DNA of 64,000 bases, from positions 1 to 64,000 of the forward strand of contig CALZHT010000005.1 of the NCBI GenBank assembly GCA_945787445.1, written 5' to 3'. Shown one piece after another: positions 19,103 through 29,079 of this stretch (positions are counted from its first letter, which is position 1; each line of letters begins with the position of its first letter). The DNA is from an uncultured Desulfobulbaceae bacterium. Lineage in GTDB: Bacteria; Desulfobacterota; Desulfobulbia; Desulfobulbales; CALZHT01. Both the position numbers and the translations under genes were made by a program. The notes below the pieces were generated by a model that did not search any database, was not told the origin of the DNA, and saw only the letters and a program-made list of their open reading frames with translations.

Positions 19103-20296
19103 TTATTCCTCTTTGATCACCAACAGGGGTTCCAGGCGTTTAATTCGGTTTATGGGCAGCAATGCCCCGCAAATGCAGATGCTTGACCCGACAAGGAGGC
19201 CGATACAAGCAATGAGCATTTGTTCGGGAACGGTAAGCGCCACGGATATATTCTTTACCAGGGTGAAAGTTCCTGCCAGCAGGGCTGATAAATATGTGCC
19301 GATGGTGACACCTATAATACTTCCCATAAGGGCTACCACCACTACCTCCAGGAAAAACAGCTTTACAATATGAGATTCGTTGGCGCCGATTGCCCGCATG
19401 ATGCCTATTTCCTTAGAGCGTTCATTTGCTATAGCAGAGAAAATAGCCCAGACAAGGAAAATGGTGAGCATGGACGCCAAAATAATTGTGGCGGTAAAAA
19501 TTTTATTGATATCCGCCAGGATGCTTAGAAATCTGGTGCCCATGTCGCTGCGGGCAACCACGTCAACGTCAGGGTGATCTCCTTCTATGACTCGTCCTAC
19601 ATAATCTGGATCATACCCCTGTTCCAGCTTGACAAATATTATGGAGATCTGCCCTTTTTTAAGAGGGGACTTGCCGCTGGCAATGATGCTGGCAAGGTTT
19701 TCTTCCGGCATAAACAAGGCATTATCGAGTCCGGTGCCGGTTTCCTCCAGCTCTCCAACAATTTTAAATCTATTGTTAAAGATGGTGGTCTCGACTTCCA
19801 GAAGGCCGAGGCCGAGATTTTCACTGGTGCCTGCACCGGCAATTGCTTCGCCTTGGGTCAGTTTGCGGCCAATGGCCTTGAGCAGCCAAGGTTTTATAAT
19901 AAAGTCTGTGTCCTGGTCAAAAGCTATAATTCTGGTGGGAATAATATCGCAGCACAAGCCGGAGATGCTTGAAAGGTAGGTTTGGTATGTCAGGCTTTTG
20001 ACCCCTTTGACTGTTTTCATTTTTTCCACAACCCCTTTTGGCATATAGAAAGAGATGTTTCTGGCTTCCAAAAGGTATTCTTCCGCATTGCCACGTGCGC
20101 CGACCGGGACAACAATCAGGTCGGCTCCGAGGCGTTCCGAAGATTTTTCCAAACTCGAGGTGACACTGATTGTAAATGATATGGAAAAAATCAAAAGAGA
20201 GACCAGGAGAGCGATGGCAAAAACCAGGACCCCCGTCCTGAACGGTTTTCTTTTGAGGTTTTTTAAGGAAACGGTGAAAAAACTAAATCGCAGCAT
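19103..20296 (-). CDS. ABC transporter permease (FtsX/MacB-like)
   Basis: MacB_PCD/FtsX layout; ERSKEIGIMRAIGA motif. Confidence 0.92.
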   Translation of the reverse strand: MLRFSFFTVSLKNLKRKPFRTGVLVFAIALLVSLLIFSISFTISVTSSLEKSSERLGADLIVVPVGARGNAEEYLLEARNISFYMPKGVVEKMKTVKGVKSLTYQTYLSSISGLCCDIIPTRIIAFDQDTDFIIKPWLLKAIGRKLTQGEAIAGAGTSENLGLGLLEVETTIFNNRFKIVGELEETGTGLDNALFMPEENLASIIASGKSPLKKGQISIIFVKLEQGYDPDYVGRVIEGDHPDVDVVARSDMGTRFLSILADINKIFTATIILASMLTIFLVWAIFSAIANERSKEIGIMRAIGANESHIVKLFFLEVVVVALMGSIIGVTIGTYLSALLAGTFTLVKNISVALTVPEQMLIACIGLLVGSSICICGALLPINRIKRLEPLLVIKEE

Positions 20297-20355
20297 AAAA
20301 AAATGTATTTGTCAGATTAGTTGGAAAGAGCTGAAAATAAAGAATAAAGAATAAA

Positions 20356-20393
20356 GAAACGGGCATCATGTGTATAAACATGATGCCCGTTTC
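20356..20393. terminator. Intrinsic terminator (hairpin)
   Basis: gaaacgggcatcatgtgtataaacatgatgcccgtttc between convergent-distal gene ends. Confidence 0.8.
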
Positions 20394-20430
20394 TTTTCAA
20401 TAGTTTTTGCTACGTATCAGGACGCCGGTC

Positions 20431-21552
20431 TTAGTTCCAAGTGCCGTCAAGACCACAAAGAACAGCCTTGCCTACGCCTTCATCCTTATGGCACGCAAAG
20501 CAGACGGATACTGTCTTGCCCACGGTTTTCCTTGCTTCAACATCGTAAAGCAACAGGGTGCCGTCAACGGAATCCTTGCCTTCAAAGTCTTTGGCTTTTT
20601 CACGCAGGGTCATGATGGCATATTTGCCGTCCGGAGTTGGCATAATGTCATGATTTTCGCCGGGTAGCGGAGTGATCTCGTCAAGAACCTTGAGGGTCTT
20701 GGCATCAATGAGATACCCACGGTCAGCGCCTGACTGAAAGATGTATTTGCCGTCCTGTGAGTAGAACTGACGGAAGGTAATGGTGCCGCCCTTCGCATCT
20801 TTCGGCTTGCCGGTGATCATGGCATCGGCCACCTTTTTCATTTTGCCGTTTTCAAGAGCTGCCATGTCAAGCAGAATGAGACGGGTGTTGCCAGTCCATT
20901 TGAGATGGCCTGCCGGGGTATGGTTTAGGGTGAGCAGGAAGTGTTTCATGTCAGGGCTGTTGATGCCGTGGGCAAAGGTGGACTCACCGGATTTGATGCC
21001 CAGATCATCAAGGAATACCCGATGTTTCAGCTTCATGGTCTCTTTATCAAACACATCCACGTATCCTTCGTTGGCCATGGAGACAGGCATAAAGGTGGTC
21101 TTAGACTGGCCTGAACCGCAGTAATTGGCGCCTGACCATTTCACACGCTTGGGCAGATTGAAGGCCACATCTTTCAGCACTTCACCGGTTTTGAGATCTG
21201 ATTTACCAACGTGCAGTTTGCCGTCCGCTTTTCTGTTGTCTGTCTTGTAAGTTGACCAGTACATGATGTTGTTGTCTTCCACGTCGATTCTGGCGTCATG
21301 GGTGGGGTGGGTCTTGCCGCCGATATCGAGCATATCGAGGCTGTTTACCTTGATCGGGTTGCTTGCGTCGTTGGGATCAACAGTAACTTTTGCTACTGCG
21401 AAATGGCCGCCCATACCGGCAACATACATTGTGCCGTTATAGGTCTTTTTAGCCGCCACTGCAACAGGCGTTGTTGAGTCAACTGTTGTGAATGATAGAT
21501 ACCCGCCAACTACAAATGCCAATGCTACTGCTGTGAATATGAGTTTCTTCAT
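20431..21552 (-). CDS. Secreted beta-propeller-like protein with one C-terminal c-type heme motif
   Basis: Signal peptide MKKLIFTAVALAFVVGGYLSF; repeated YSQDGKYIF/PTPDGKYAI blades; CFACH near C-terminus. Confidence 0.75.
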   Translation of the reverse strand: MKKLIFTAVALAFVVGGYLSFTTVDSTTPVAVAAKKTYNGTMYVAGMGGHFAVAKVTVDPNDASNPIKVNSLDMLDIGGKTHPTHDARIDVEDNNIMYWSTYKTDNRKADGKLHVGKSDLKTGEVLKDVAFNLPKRVKWSGANYCGSGQSKTTFMPVSMANEGYVDVFDKETMKLKHRVFLDDLGIKSGESTFAHGINSPDMKHFLLTLNHTPAGHLKWTGNTRLILLDMAALENGKMKKVADAMITGKPKDAKGGTITFRQFYSQDGKYIFQSGADRGYLIDAKTLKVLDEITPLPGENHDIMPTPDGKYAIMTLREKAKDFEGKDSVDGTLLLYDVEARKTVGKTVSVCFACHKDEGVGKAVLCGLDGTWN

Positions 21553-21820
21553 AATTTCTCCCCGTTTAATGTTATTCACTTAAAAAATTAAACAATCCAA
21601 AAAAATTTGTTCCCCGTACACCTCCTTTTTCACAGTTCATGTTGACTTGAGAAACCATTAACTATTTATTTGTTTGCTCCGGGAAAAATCAAATGGCCCG
21701 GTTGCTTTTTTATGGTATTAAAAAAAAATTCATTTCCAATGCCTCTGAAACTTAAGTTTAAAAGCAATTCCCGTTATTAAAAAATATAAACGGCTGGAAA
21801 TGAGATTTTTTTCAAGTCTA

Positions 21821-21835
21821 TACCACGCTGTGGTA
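21821..21835. promoter_or_regulatory. Candidate operator dyad TACCAC-GCT-GTGGTA
   Basis: Perfect palindrome (ATACCACGCTGTGGTAT), 269 bp upstream of the cytochrome-propeller gene. Confidence 0.55.
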
Positions 21836-22043
21836 TAAAATACAAACAAATATTAACACCACAAAAATGATTGTCAACATTGAAGATTAAAGATTTTTTT
21901 GATAAATCAGTAAATTCGGGACAAAAAAATACTACGAAAATTTACATTATAATGGCCGGGTATTTTTACTATCTTGCTGAAAATATAAACAAAAAATTAA
22001 ATCAATCATTTGCGATAAATGATTTGAAGAGTTTGGAGAGACG

Positions 22044-22538
22044 ATGAAGCAGAACATTTTTTTTGTTTTTTTTATTCTGGTGGTTTTGTTGGCAGCATGC
22101 TCAGGGAATGGGGCAAAAAAACTTAAAATCGGGGATACTGTACCAACTTTCACAGCAGAAGACATTGATGGCAAACATGTCTCACTTGCAAACATGAAAG
22201 GCAAGCCGGTTATCTTGCGTTTTTGGTCCACCGAATGCAAGTTCTGCCGGGCCGACACTCCTGTTTTTAACAATTATTACAACCGTTTCAAAGAAAAGGG
22301 TTTGCATATTTATTACATCAATACTTCCCAGACCAAGAAGGAGGTTCGTGATTTTATGAAGGATCTGGATGTTCAGTTTCCAGTGATTCTTGATGCCGAA
22401 GGGGAGCTCGCCAAAAAATATCATGTCAAGTTGCAGCCACTGACAATTGTCATTTCTCCTGAGCACACTCTTCTAGCCGCAATATTAGGAGGGATAAGCA
22501 ATGCAGAGCTTGAGGATTTGATCGCCAAGGATCTTTAA
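22044..22538 (+). CDS. TlpA/ResA-like thioredoxin lipoprotein
   Basis: LLAAC lipobox; FWSTECKFCRADTPVF active-site region. Confidence 0.88.
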   Translation: MKQNIFFVFFILVVLLAACSGNGAKKLKIGDTVPTFTAEDIDGKHVSLANMKGKPVILRFWSTECKFCRADTPVFNNYYNRFKEKGLHIYYINTSQTKKEVRDFMKDLDVQFPVILDAEGELAKKYHVKLQPLTIVISPEHTLLAAILGGISNAELEDLIAKDL

Positions 22539-22615
22539 ATGTGTCAATGATATTTACAGACGTATTGCAAAATCGCCTTCTTAAATCTATCGGATAAAGA
22601 CTCTTTTATTTTACA

Positions 22616-23605
22616 GTGGCTAAATTCGTATCAATAATAATTCCGAACAGAAACAACGGGGAAACCATAGCAAGATGCCTTGAAGCGGCACTTGCGTCTG
22701 ATTATGAAAATTTCGAGGTAATCGTGGTTGACGACGGTTCAGAGGATGATTCCGTTACGATTATCCGAAAGTTCCCTTGCCGGCTTGTTCAACTGCCGCA
22801 CCATGCCGGTGCTTCTGCAGCCCGCAATGCCGGGGCGCAAAAAAGCAGGGGTGAGATCCTTTTTTTTATCGATGCCGATTGCCTCTTGATGAAGGATGCT
22901 GTCAAGCAAGCCGTGGAAGCTTTATCTGCCTATGACCCTGAAACGATCATTGGCGGCACCTACACAAAACTACCTTATGACCGCAGTTTTTATAGTGTGT
23001 TCCAATCGGTTTTTATTAATTATTCCGAAACAAAAAAATTGTTTAATCCTGATTATATCGCCACCCATGCCATGGTAATTGCATCCGGAACATTCAAGAA
23101 GGCTGGAGGCTTTCCTGAGGATTTCATGCCGATTCTCGAAGACGTTGCGTTCAGTCATCGATTACGAAGGGCGGGGTATACATTAGTGATGAATCCGGAC
23201 ATATTGGTTCAGCATATATTCAATTTTACCTTCTGGAAATCCATGCGGAATGCAGTGCGAAAATCAAAATATTGGGCCCAATATTCCATGGGGAATAAGG
23301 ATTTGTTTGTCGATTCGGGTACGGCCTCCGTGGAGTTGAAATACAACGTACTATCTTTCGTCGTCACCGCGTGTATCCTTATGGCGGGAATTAGCACGCA
23401 ATCATGGACAGCGGCACTTGCCGCCCCGCTGGTGATCATTGGCAACAGTCTTGTCAGCAGGCGATTATTACGGGCATTTTATGATGCGCAAGGATTTTCA
23501 TTCAGCCTTTGCGCCTCATGCTATTATATGTTGGTTTACCCTTTGGCTGTTGGATTTGGCAGTGTTTGCGGCATCTACCGACACTTTAAAGGAAACGGGC
23601 CATGA
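22616..23605 (+). CDS. Glycosyltransferase family 2
   Basis: SIIIPNRNNGETIARCLEAAL, VIVVDDGSEDDS, FFIDADC. Confidence 0.92.
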   Translation: MAKFVSIIIPNRNNGETIARCLEAALASDYENFEVIVVDDGSEDDSVTIIRKFPCRLVQLPHHAGASAARNAGAQKSRGEILFFIDADCLLMKDAVKQAVEALSAYDPETIIGGTYTKLPYDRSFYSVFQSVFINYSETKKLFNPDYIATHAMVIASGTFKKAGGFPEDFMPILEDVAFSHRLRRAGYTLVMNPDILVQHIFNFTFWKSMRNAVRKSKYWAQYSMGNKDLFVDSGTASVELKYNVLSFVVTACILMAGISTQSWTAALAAPLVIIGNSLVSRRLLRAFYDAQGFSFSLCASCYYMLVYPLAVGFGSVCGIYRHFKGNGP

Positions 23606-24693
23606 ATTATTCTCCTTTCCGACATGTCGGTTCCATATTATGGAAGCGGCGCCCCATCCAGCTCACCTTCTTTCTTACCCGAAGATGTAATGCCCGTTGT
23701 CCTTTCTGTTTTTACCTCTCAGAAGAGAAACCTTCAGAAACATCTGAACTCAATTTGGATGAAATCACCAAAATTTCAGCTTCCATGGGGAATCTTTTGT
23801 GGCTTGCCTTTTCAGGCGGAGAAATATTTCTGCGCCATGATATTGCCGAAATTACCGAGGTTTTTTATCGGCATAACCGCCCGGCGATTATTCTTTTTCC
23901 TACCAATGGCTTATTGACCAGCATCATCTCAGAGAAGATGGAGCAAATAATTGAACAATGTCCAAAAAGCAGCATTGTGGTTAAACTTTCACTGGATGGG
24001 AATGAGGCGATCCATGACGGGATCAGAGGGGTCCGCGGCAGCTTTAAAAAGACGCTGGCAACCTATGAGGCCCTGAGGCCATTACTTAAAAAACATGCTA
24101 ATTTTGATCTCGGCATCAATACTGTTTTCTGCAGCCAAAACCAGGATCAGGTGGATGGGCTGATAGATTTCGTAGAAGGCCTTGAGGGAATAGAAACCCA
24201 TACGGTTTCGCTGATCAGAGGGAGTGTTTCTGATAAAACACTCAAAGAGGTTGATCTTGCGAAATATCATAGTGCCATTAAAAAACTTGAAAAAAACCTG
24301 AAAAAAAGACAGGCTCGCACATACCGTTTCAACGGCGCTAAACTGAAAGCGGCCCAGGACATTTTACAACGGAACCTGATTTTCAAAACCAATACTGAAA
24401 ATAAAAAACAGATGGACTGTTTTGCCGGGAAACTCAATGTGGTTCTATCCGAATCCGGAGATGTGTATCCTTGCGAGTCTTTTGCATTGCGGCTTGGCAA
24501 TGTAAAAGAATGTAACTATGACATGAACACGCTGTTGGGATCAGACCACTCTAAAGAACTCATCAGAACAATCCGGCAAACAGGCTGTTTCTGCTCCCAC
24601 GAATGTTATGTCATGACCAACATTCTCTTTAATCCAAGATTATATGGAAAATTACTGCAGGAATATATGCAGGTCGGCAGGATGGCGCCTTAA
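23602..24693 (+). CDS. Radical SAM protein with C-terminal Cys-rich (SPASM-like) region
   Basis: CNARCPFCFYL; FSGGEIFLR; C-terminal CFAGK...VYPCESF...CFCSHECY. Confidence 0.9.
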   Translation: MNYSPFRHVGSILWKRRPIQLTFFLTRRCNARCPFCFYLSEEKPSETSELNLDEITKISASMGNLLWLAFSGGEIFLRHDIAEITEVFYRHNRPAIILFPTNGLLTSIISEKMEQIIEQCPKSSIVVKLSLDGNEAIHDGIRGVRGSFKKTLATYEALRPLLKKHANFDLGINTVFCSQNQDQVDGLIDFVEGLEGIETHTVSLIRGSVSDKTLKEVDLAKYHSAIKKLEKNLKKRQARTYRFNGAKLKAAQDILQRNLIFKTNTENKKQMDCFAGKLNVVLSESGDVYPCESFALRLGNVKECNYDMNTLLGSDHSKELIRTIRQTGCFCSHECYVMTNILFNPRLYGKLLQEYMQVGRMAP

Positions 24694-26126
24694 TTGCCCT
24701 TCTGGAAGAGATCGCGTCTGACCAGAAGCCAGAAAAGGCTTTTGAGGCCTATAAGGGATGCTTTGAGATCATTGACGCTTCTCATTGCAAAGAGCCTTTT
24801 GGCAAGAAACCGCGGCCGTGAATAAAACCTCCTGAGGGCCAGCTGCCGGAGTTGGGTGATTTCTTCCCGGGTCATGCTGTAAGGGATAAACGCAGCCCCC
24901 TGGTAAGAAAAGTCGGAAAGCTCATCAGACATGCTTCCGTATTTTTCAATATTATCGTAAAGAACAGTGCCAGGAAAGGGCGTAAGCGCATGGAAATTGG
25001 CAATGTCCGGGTCAAGTTCACAGGCAAATTCAATAGTCTTCAAACCATCTGCAAATGTTTCCCCGGGTATCCCGAAAATAAAGGGAGTATAAACAGTTAT
25101 CCCCACTTCTTTTGCTGCTCTCACCGCCTTGCGAACCTGGCCGAGGGTTATGCCTTTTTTAATAGTGTTTAAATTTTTCTGGACACCGCTTTCCGCCCCC
25201 ATGAGTATTGCCCAGCATCCGGCATCCTTAAAGGCCTGCAAAAGCGGTTTGTCCACCTGGTTCACGCAGGCGGAGGCAAACCAGGTAAAATCCAGCTTGC
25301 GGGCCCTTATTTCCGTGGCAATTGCCATAGCCCTGTCGTAATCTGCCGCCAGAGTATCGTCAATGAACTTAATTTCCTTATACCCCTGAGCCAGGCAAAG
25401 TTCAATTTCCTGCAGGACATTGTCCACGCTTCTGAAGCGTACGCCGCTTTTCCTTGATTTATCAATCTGAAAGCAGTAAAGGCACCTGCGGTTACAGCCC
25501 CTCGCGGTCATTATGACTGCGACGGGCTTTCTTTTATATGTCGCTGGCGGGGGAATATATTGGTTCTCATCACCAAGGAGTTCTCTGGCCGGGAAAGGAA
25601 GAGAATCGAGATCAATAATCAAAGGTCTTGGTTCATTTTTTAGTACGGTACCTTCATGGCGAAAAACAACGCCCTGAACTCCGGCAAGCGTTTCATTCCG
25701 AGAAAGCTTCTCTACCATTTCAACGGCGGTGTATTCCCCTTCTCCAGTAACCACCGCATCGATCCATCGGCAATCTTCAAGGCATTTTTCCTGAAGAGCT
25801 ATAGGATAGGGCCCGCCAACGGCGATAAATATATTGTCGTTGCAAACATTCTTGATATCCTCTGCGGTTTTTTTTGCCTTATTCCATCCAAAGGTTGTGG
25901 AATATAAACCGATAAATTCAGGCCGTAGCGTTTGTAATTTTTGCAGAATTTCATTGTGGCGCAGAAAAGCGCCGTTAAGAAAAGTGACCTCGTGACCGGC
26001 TTTTTCCAGGGCGGCAGCAACATACAGGGTGCCCAAAGGCTGCCAGTAATTGATTTGGGAACCGGCCGTCTTTTGCGAAAAGATGTCTTCAGGGACCCAG
26101 GCCGGCACGACAAGGGCGCATTTCAT
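24690..26126 (-). CDS. B12-binding-domain radical SAM protein
   Basis: N-terminal B12-like Rossmann region; ARGCNRRCLYCFQ; start trimmed to MKCALVVPAW. Confidence 0.9.
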   Translation of the reverse strand: MKCALVVPAWVPEDIFSQKTAGSQINYWQPLGTLYVAAALEKAGHEVTFLNGAFLRHNEILQKLQTLRPEFIGLYSTTFGWNKAKKTAEDIKNVCNDNIFIAVGGPYPIALQEKCLEDCRWIDAVVTGEGEYTAVEMVEKLSRNETLAGVQGVVFRHEGTVLKNEPRPLIIDLDSLPFPARELLGDENQYIPPPATYKRKPVAVIMTARGCNRRCLYCFQIDKSRKSGVRFRSVDNVLQEIELCLAQGYKEIKFIDDTLAADYDRAMAIATEIRARKLDFTWFASACVNQVDKPLLQAFKDAGCWAILMGAESGVQKNLNTIKKGITLGQVRKAVRAAKEVGITVYTPFIFGIPGETFADGLKTIEFACELDPDIANFHALTPFPGTVLYDNIEKYGSMSDELSDFSYQGAAFIPYSMTREEITQLRQLALRRFYSRPRFLAKRLFAMRSVNDLKASLIGLKSLFWLLVRRDLFQKGN

Positions 26127-26130
26127 AAGG

Positions 26131-27630
26131 TCAAGCCTCGCAGATGGTCGAAGAATTGAGCTGTGGCGCGCCATCGGAAATTGCGTGCATGGTTAGAGGG
26201 AGGGGCGCAGGATTTTTCTGGCGTCTACCATGAATGATGTTCTGGGCAATTTCAATGCCTGATTCCATGGCATGGTCCATGTTGTAGTATTTGAACATAC
26301 CGCCTCTGCCGATAATGTGCAGGTTATCGAATTTCTGTAAATAATTCAGAATGGTTTTGTAATGTTCCGTATAGCCGACTTCGAAAAGAGGATACGCCTT
26401 GGTTCTGCGGAGTACACAATAGTCAGACACTTCCGATTTTTTTATAAAGCCTAAACGTTCAAGGTGCTCGGCAGTAATATTTTGCAAGGCTTGGTCGGAA
26501 GCACTCCAGATCTCGTCCCCTTCAAAACAGAAGAACTCCGCAACAATATGGGTTTTGCCCTCAGGCGCCATGTGAGGGCTCCAGTTTTTCGGTTCGTGGA
26601 TTCGGCCCAAGGGGATTTTCTTTTCAGGGAGATACATCCAGGTCAGATCAGTAACCTTGTCACGATCGAGCATCAGGGTGACGATTACCAGATCACGGAA
26701 TTTAAGACGATTGGCGGCATTTGAGACCTCAGGGGGTGGAGCAGGATCGAGCAGGTTTATGAGCGTGGTTAAAGGGATACTGGAAACAAAGTCACTACCT
26801 CGGAGTTCCTGTTCGGTGTCTCGACCATTAATCACCACATTGCGGATTCGGCCATGGTCATGATTGATTTTTTTAACCACAGTTTCAGTGAGAACTTTAT
26901 TTTCTGTATTTATTCTCTCCTTAAGTTTTTCAGAGATTTGTCCTATTCCCTTGGTTGGATAATAAAAATGGTCCGACAAGGTAAGGAGATTTCGGCCACT
27001 GAATTTGCAGAATCCATTTTTTATGGCCTTGGCCAGGGAGAGGCCCCGAATCCTTTGCGCCACCCATTCCTGACTGATATTTTTGCAATCTATCCCCCAG
27101 ACCTTTTCACTGTATTCCTTAAAATAGAGGTCAAACATCTTGCGTCCGAACTGGTTGACCACCCAATCCTCCAGGGAAATGATTTCCGGCTTTCGGAGCA
27201 ACCCTTTGCACCGTTCTTTACAGTAGTCGAGGATAATCCTGCTGGTGGTGGCCAAGCCCATGCCCCAAGAGGCGTTCATGGGTTTTAAAGGATAATCAAA
27301 GTACCTGTTGAGCATATAAATTTTGCTCTTCCGGGAAACCTCTAAGGCTTCGTCCTCGAGCAGGTCAACCACGAATTTTTCCAGTTTTTTGTTTTTGGTG
27401 AGAAATCTGTGGCCTCCAATATCGAAAAGAAAGCCATTGTGTGAAATGGTTTTTGACAGACCGCCAACTGTAGCAGACCTTTCCAGGATGACAGTATTCA
27501 AGCCGGCGTCGGTAAGGGTGTACCCTGCTGCAAGACCGGACAACCCGGCGCCAAGGATAACTGTATGGTCCGCTTCACTATTTTCAGAACCCGAATACGC
27601 GTTCACCTGTTTTTCCCTCCATCCCGACAA
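26131..27630 (-). CDS. FAD-dependent amine-oxidase/UDP-galactopyranose-mutase-like protein
   Basis: VILGAGLSGLAAGYTLTDAGLNTVILERSATVGG; C-terminal IGRGGMFKYYNMDHAMESG. Confidence 0.88.
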   Translation of the reverse strand: MSGWREKQVNAYSGSENSEADHTVILGAGLSGLAAGYTLTDAGLNTVILERSATVGGLSKTISHNGFLFDIGGHRFLTKNKKLEKFVVDLLEDEALEVSRKSKIYMLNRYFDYPLKPMNASWGMGLATTSRIILDYCKERCKGLLRKPEIISLEDWVVNQFGRKMFDLYFKEYSEKVWGIDCKNISQEWVAQRIRGLSLAKAIKNGFCKFSGRNLLTLSDHFYYPTKGIGQISEKLKERINTENKVLTETVVKKINHDHGRIRNVVINGRDTEQELRGSDFVSSIPLTTLINLLDPAPPPEVSNAANRLKFRDLVIVTLMLDRDKVTDLTWMYLPEKKIPLGRIHEPKNWSPHMAPEGKTHIVAEFFCFEGDEIWSASDQALQNITAEHLERLGFIKKSEVSDYCVLRRTKAYPLFEVGYTEHYKTILNYLQKFDNLHIIGRGGMFKYYNMDHAMESGIEIAQNIIHGRRQKNPAPLPLTMHAISDGAPQLNSSTICEA

Positions 27631-27715
27631 AGGTACAAATTGGGACTTTCTTGGCGGTCGTAATAATATACTGCAATATTGCCATGGAAGTATCCATGAA
27701 CTAAAAAATAAAAAA

Positions 27716-27752
27716 CCAGAAGAGCCGCCTGTTTTTTTGGCGGCCCTTCTGG
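27716..27752. terminator. Intrinsic terminator
   Basis: ccagaagagccgcctgtttttttggcggcccttctgg hairpin. Confidence 0.8.
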
Positions 27753-27853
27753 TGTATCTTGTATTACGTAAAGACTGCCAATCTTTCTTGTTTCGAAAGG
27801 GCAGGCACCTAACGGTTCTGTAAGTTCTACGTTATATATGCGCACCCATGCTC

Positions 27854-28318
27854 TTACTTCACAATCATAACAGGCACTTCCGCCATATTGCTTACGGCAC
27901 GGCTGACACTTCCCATGAAAATTGAGGAAGCACGCTTGGAGCGAGAGCCCATGATGATCAGGTCTGCATTTTCTTCTTTGGCAGCCTTTAGGATTTCTTC
28001 TGCAGGATGTCCTGTCCGCAAATCAGTTTTTACCGGAGGTACTGGTGGGCTATCTTCCAGCAAATTTTTATAATGTGATAGAACTTTATTTGCCCTGGCA
28101 TCAAGGGCTTCCTTGTACTCAGTCCCTTCGAGGGCTTCTTTCAGGGTGGACAGCTCAGGTTCCTCAAGTAAATCTTCAAGAAAGGATCTGCCTTCGAATT
28201 TTTCCACAAATGTAAGGATGATTTGTTCGGGTGCCAAACATTTGCAAACATGCAAAGTTTTATTAAATATTTCTTTGGTGCCTTTTGTGTCGTCAACCGC
28301 AATCAGTATTCTTTTCAT
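27854..28318 (-). CDS. Universal stress protein
   Basis: MKRILIAVDDTKGTKEIF...ADLIIMGSRSKRASSIFMGSVSRAVSNMAEVPVMIVK; start trimmed from the 267-aa ORF. Confidence 0.92.
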   Translation of the reverse strand: MKRILIAVDDTKGTKEIFNKTLHVCKCLAPEQIILTFVEKFEGRSFLEDLLEEPELSTLKEALEGTEYKEALDARANKVLSHYKNLLEDSPPVPPVKTDLRTGHPAEEILKAAKEENADLIIMGSRSKRASSIFMGSVSRAVSNMAEVPVMIVK

Positions 28319-28397
28319 AGCATCCTCCCCAACGTTGAACCCGTAATTTAGGTTCAGATAAATAATTCTGGGTGTCTGGTTTTGCGGAAAGTACGAC

Positions 28398-28694
28398 TTA
28401 ATGAGCGCCGTAGCCACCTGCAGCCGGAGCGCCATACCCGCCACCAGCCGGGGCACCATATCCACCGCCATAGCCGCCGGATTCTGCCCCATAACCACCG
28501 GATTCCGCCCCATAGCCGCCGCCACCATAGCCGCCATCTTCACTGCCATAGCCGCCGGCTTCACCACCGGAAGAGGCAACCGTGGGCGCGCCATGCCGCA
28601 CAACGTCAACATCTGTCGGTGCGACACTGTAGCCAATGATAAAACCCAAGATACCAACCAAGATAATTACGATTATTGCCAAGTGTGTTTTCAT
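28398..28694 (-). CDS. Membrane-anchored GGYG-repeat protein
   Basis: N-terminal TM (LAIIVIILVGILGFIIGYSVAP), then about 50 aa of GGYG/GGYGAESGGYGAP repeats. Confidence 0.75.
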   Translation of the reverse strand: MKTHLAIIVIILVGILGFIIGYSVAPTDVDVVRHGAPTVASSGGEAGGYGSEDGGYGGGGYGAESGGYGAESGGYGGGYGAPAGGGYGAPAAGGYGAH

Positions 28695-28791
28695 ACTCCC
28701 TCCTCTATTCCAGAGATTTCTCTGGCGTCTTGCGCGCTTGTCATTATTATTCGTCGCCCAAGGTAAACGCGCAAGGCGAAAATTTAATCAA

Positions 28792-29043
28792 TCAACCCTT
28801 TTCAATCTTCAACATCAGTTTGCCACCCTCCGATCCTTCTTCAAGGATTTCATTGCCGGCGGCTTCGCACATTTGGACGATTGTTTCTTTTGAGGAAGGA
28901 TTGTCGAAAACAAGGGTCAGAACATCGCCTTCTTCCATTTTTTCGAGGGATTTTTTCGCATACATTTGCGGATGGGGGCAGACGTATCCACATACATCCA
29001 AAGAAAATTGACCATCACCAGTTTTTTCAAATTGCATACCCAT
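28792..29043 (-). CDS. TusA/SirA family sulfurtransferase-like protein
   Basis: LDVCGYVCPHPQMYAKKSLEKM (CPxP-type motif). Confidence 0.88.
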   Translation of the reverse strand: MGMQFEKTGDGQFSLDVCGYVCPHPQMYAKKSLEKMEEGDVLTLVFDNPSSKETIVQMCEAAGNEILEEGSEGGKLMLKIEKG

Positions 29044-29079
29044 GATAAAGACTCCTTTATGTTTTGTTTACTAGAATTA

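Noticed and set aside
21690-21715. TGGCCCGGTTGC as a sigma-54 promoter
   Set aside because: Spacing between GG and GC is wrong for -24/-12 elements, and it is on the opposite strand to the cytochrome gene
28401-28766. 121-aa and 85-aa plus-strand ORFs
   Set aside because: Antisense to the GGYG-repeat protein; His/Arg-rich sequence is the complement of Gly/Tyr codons
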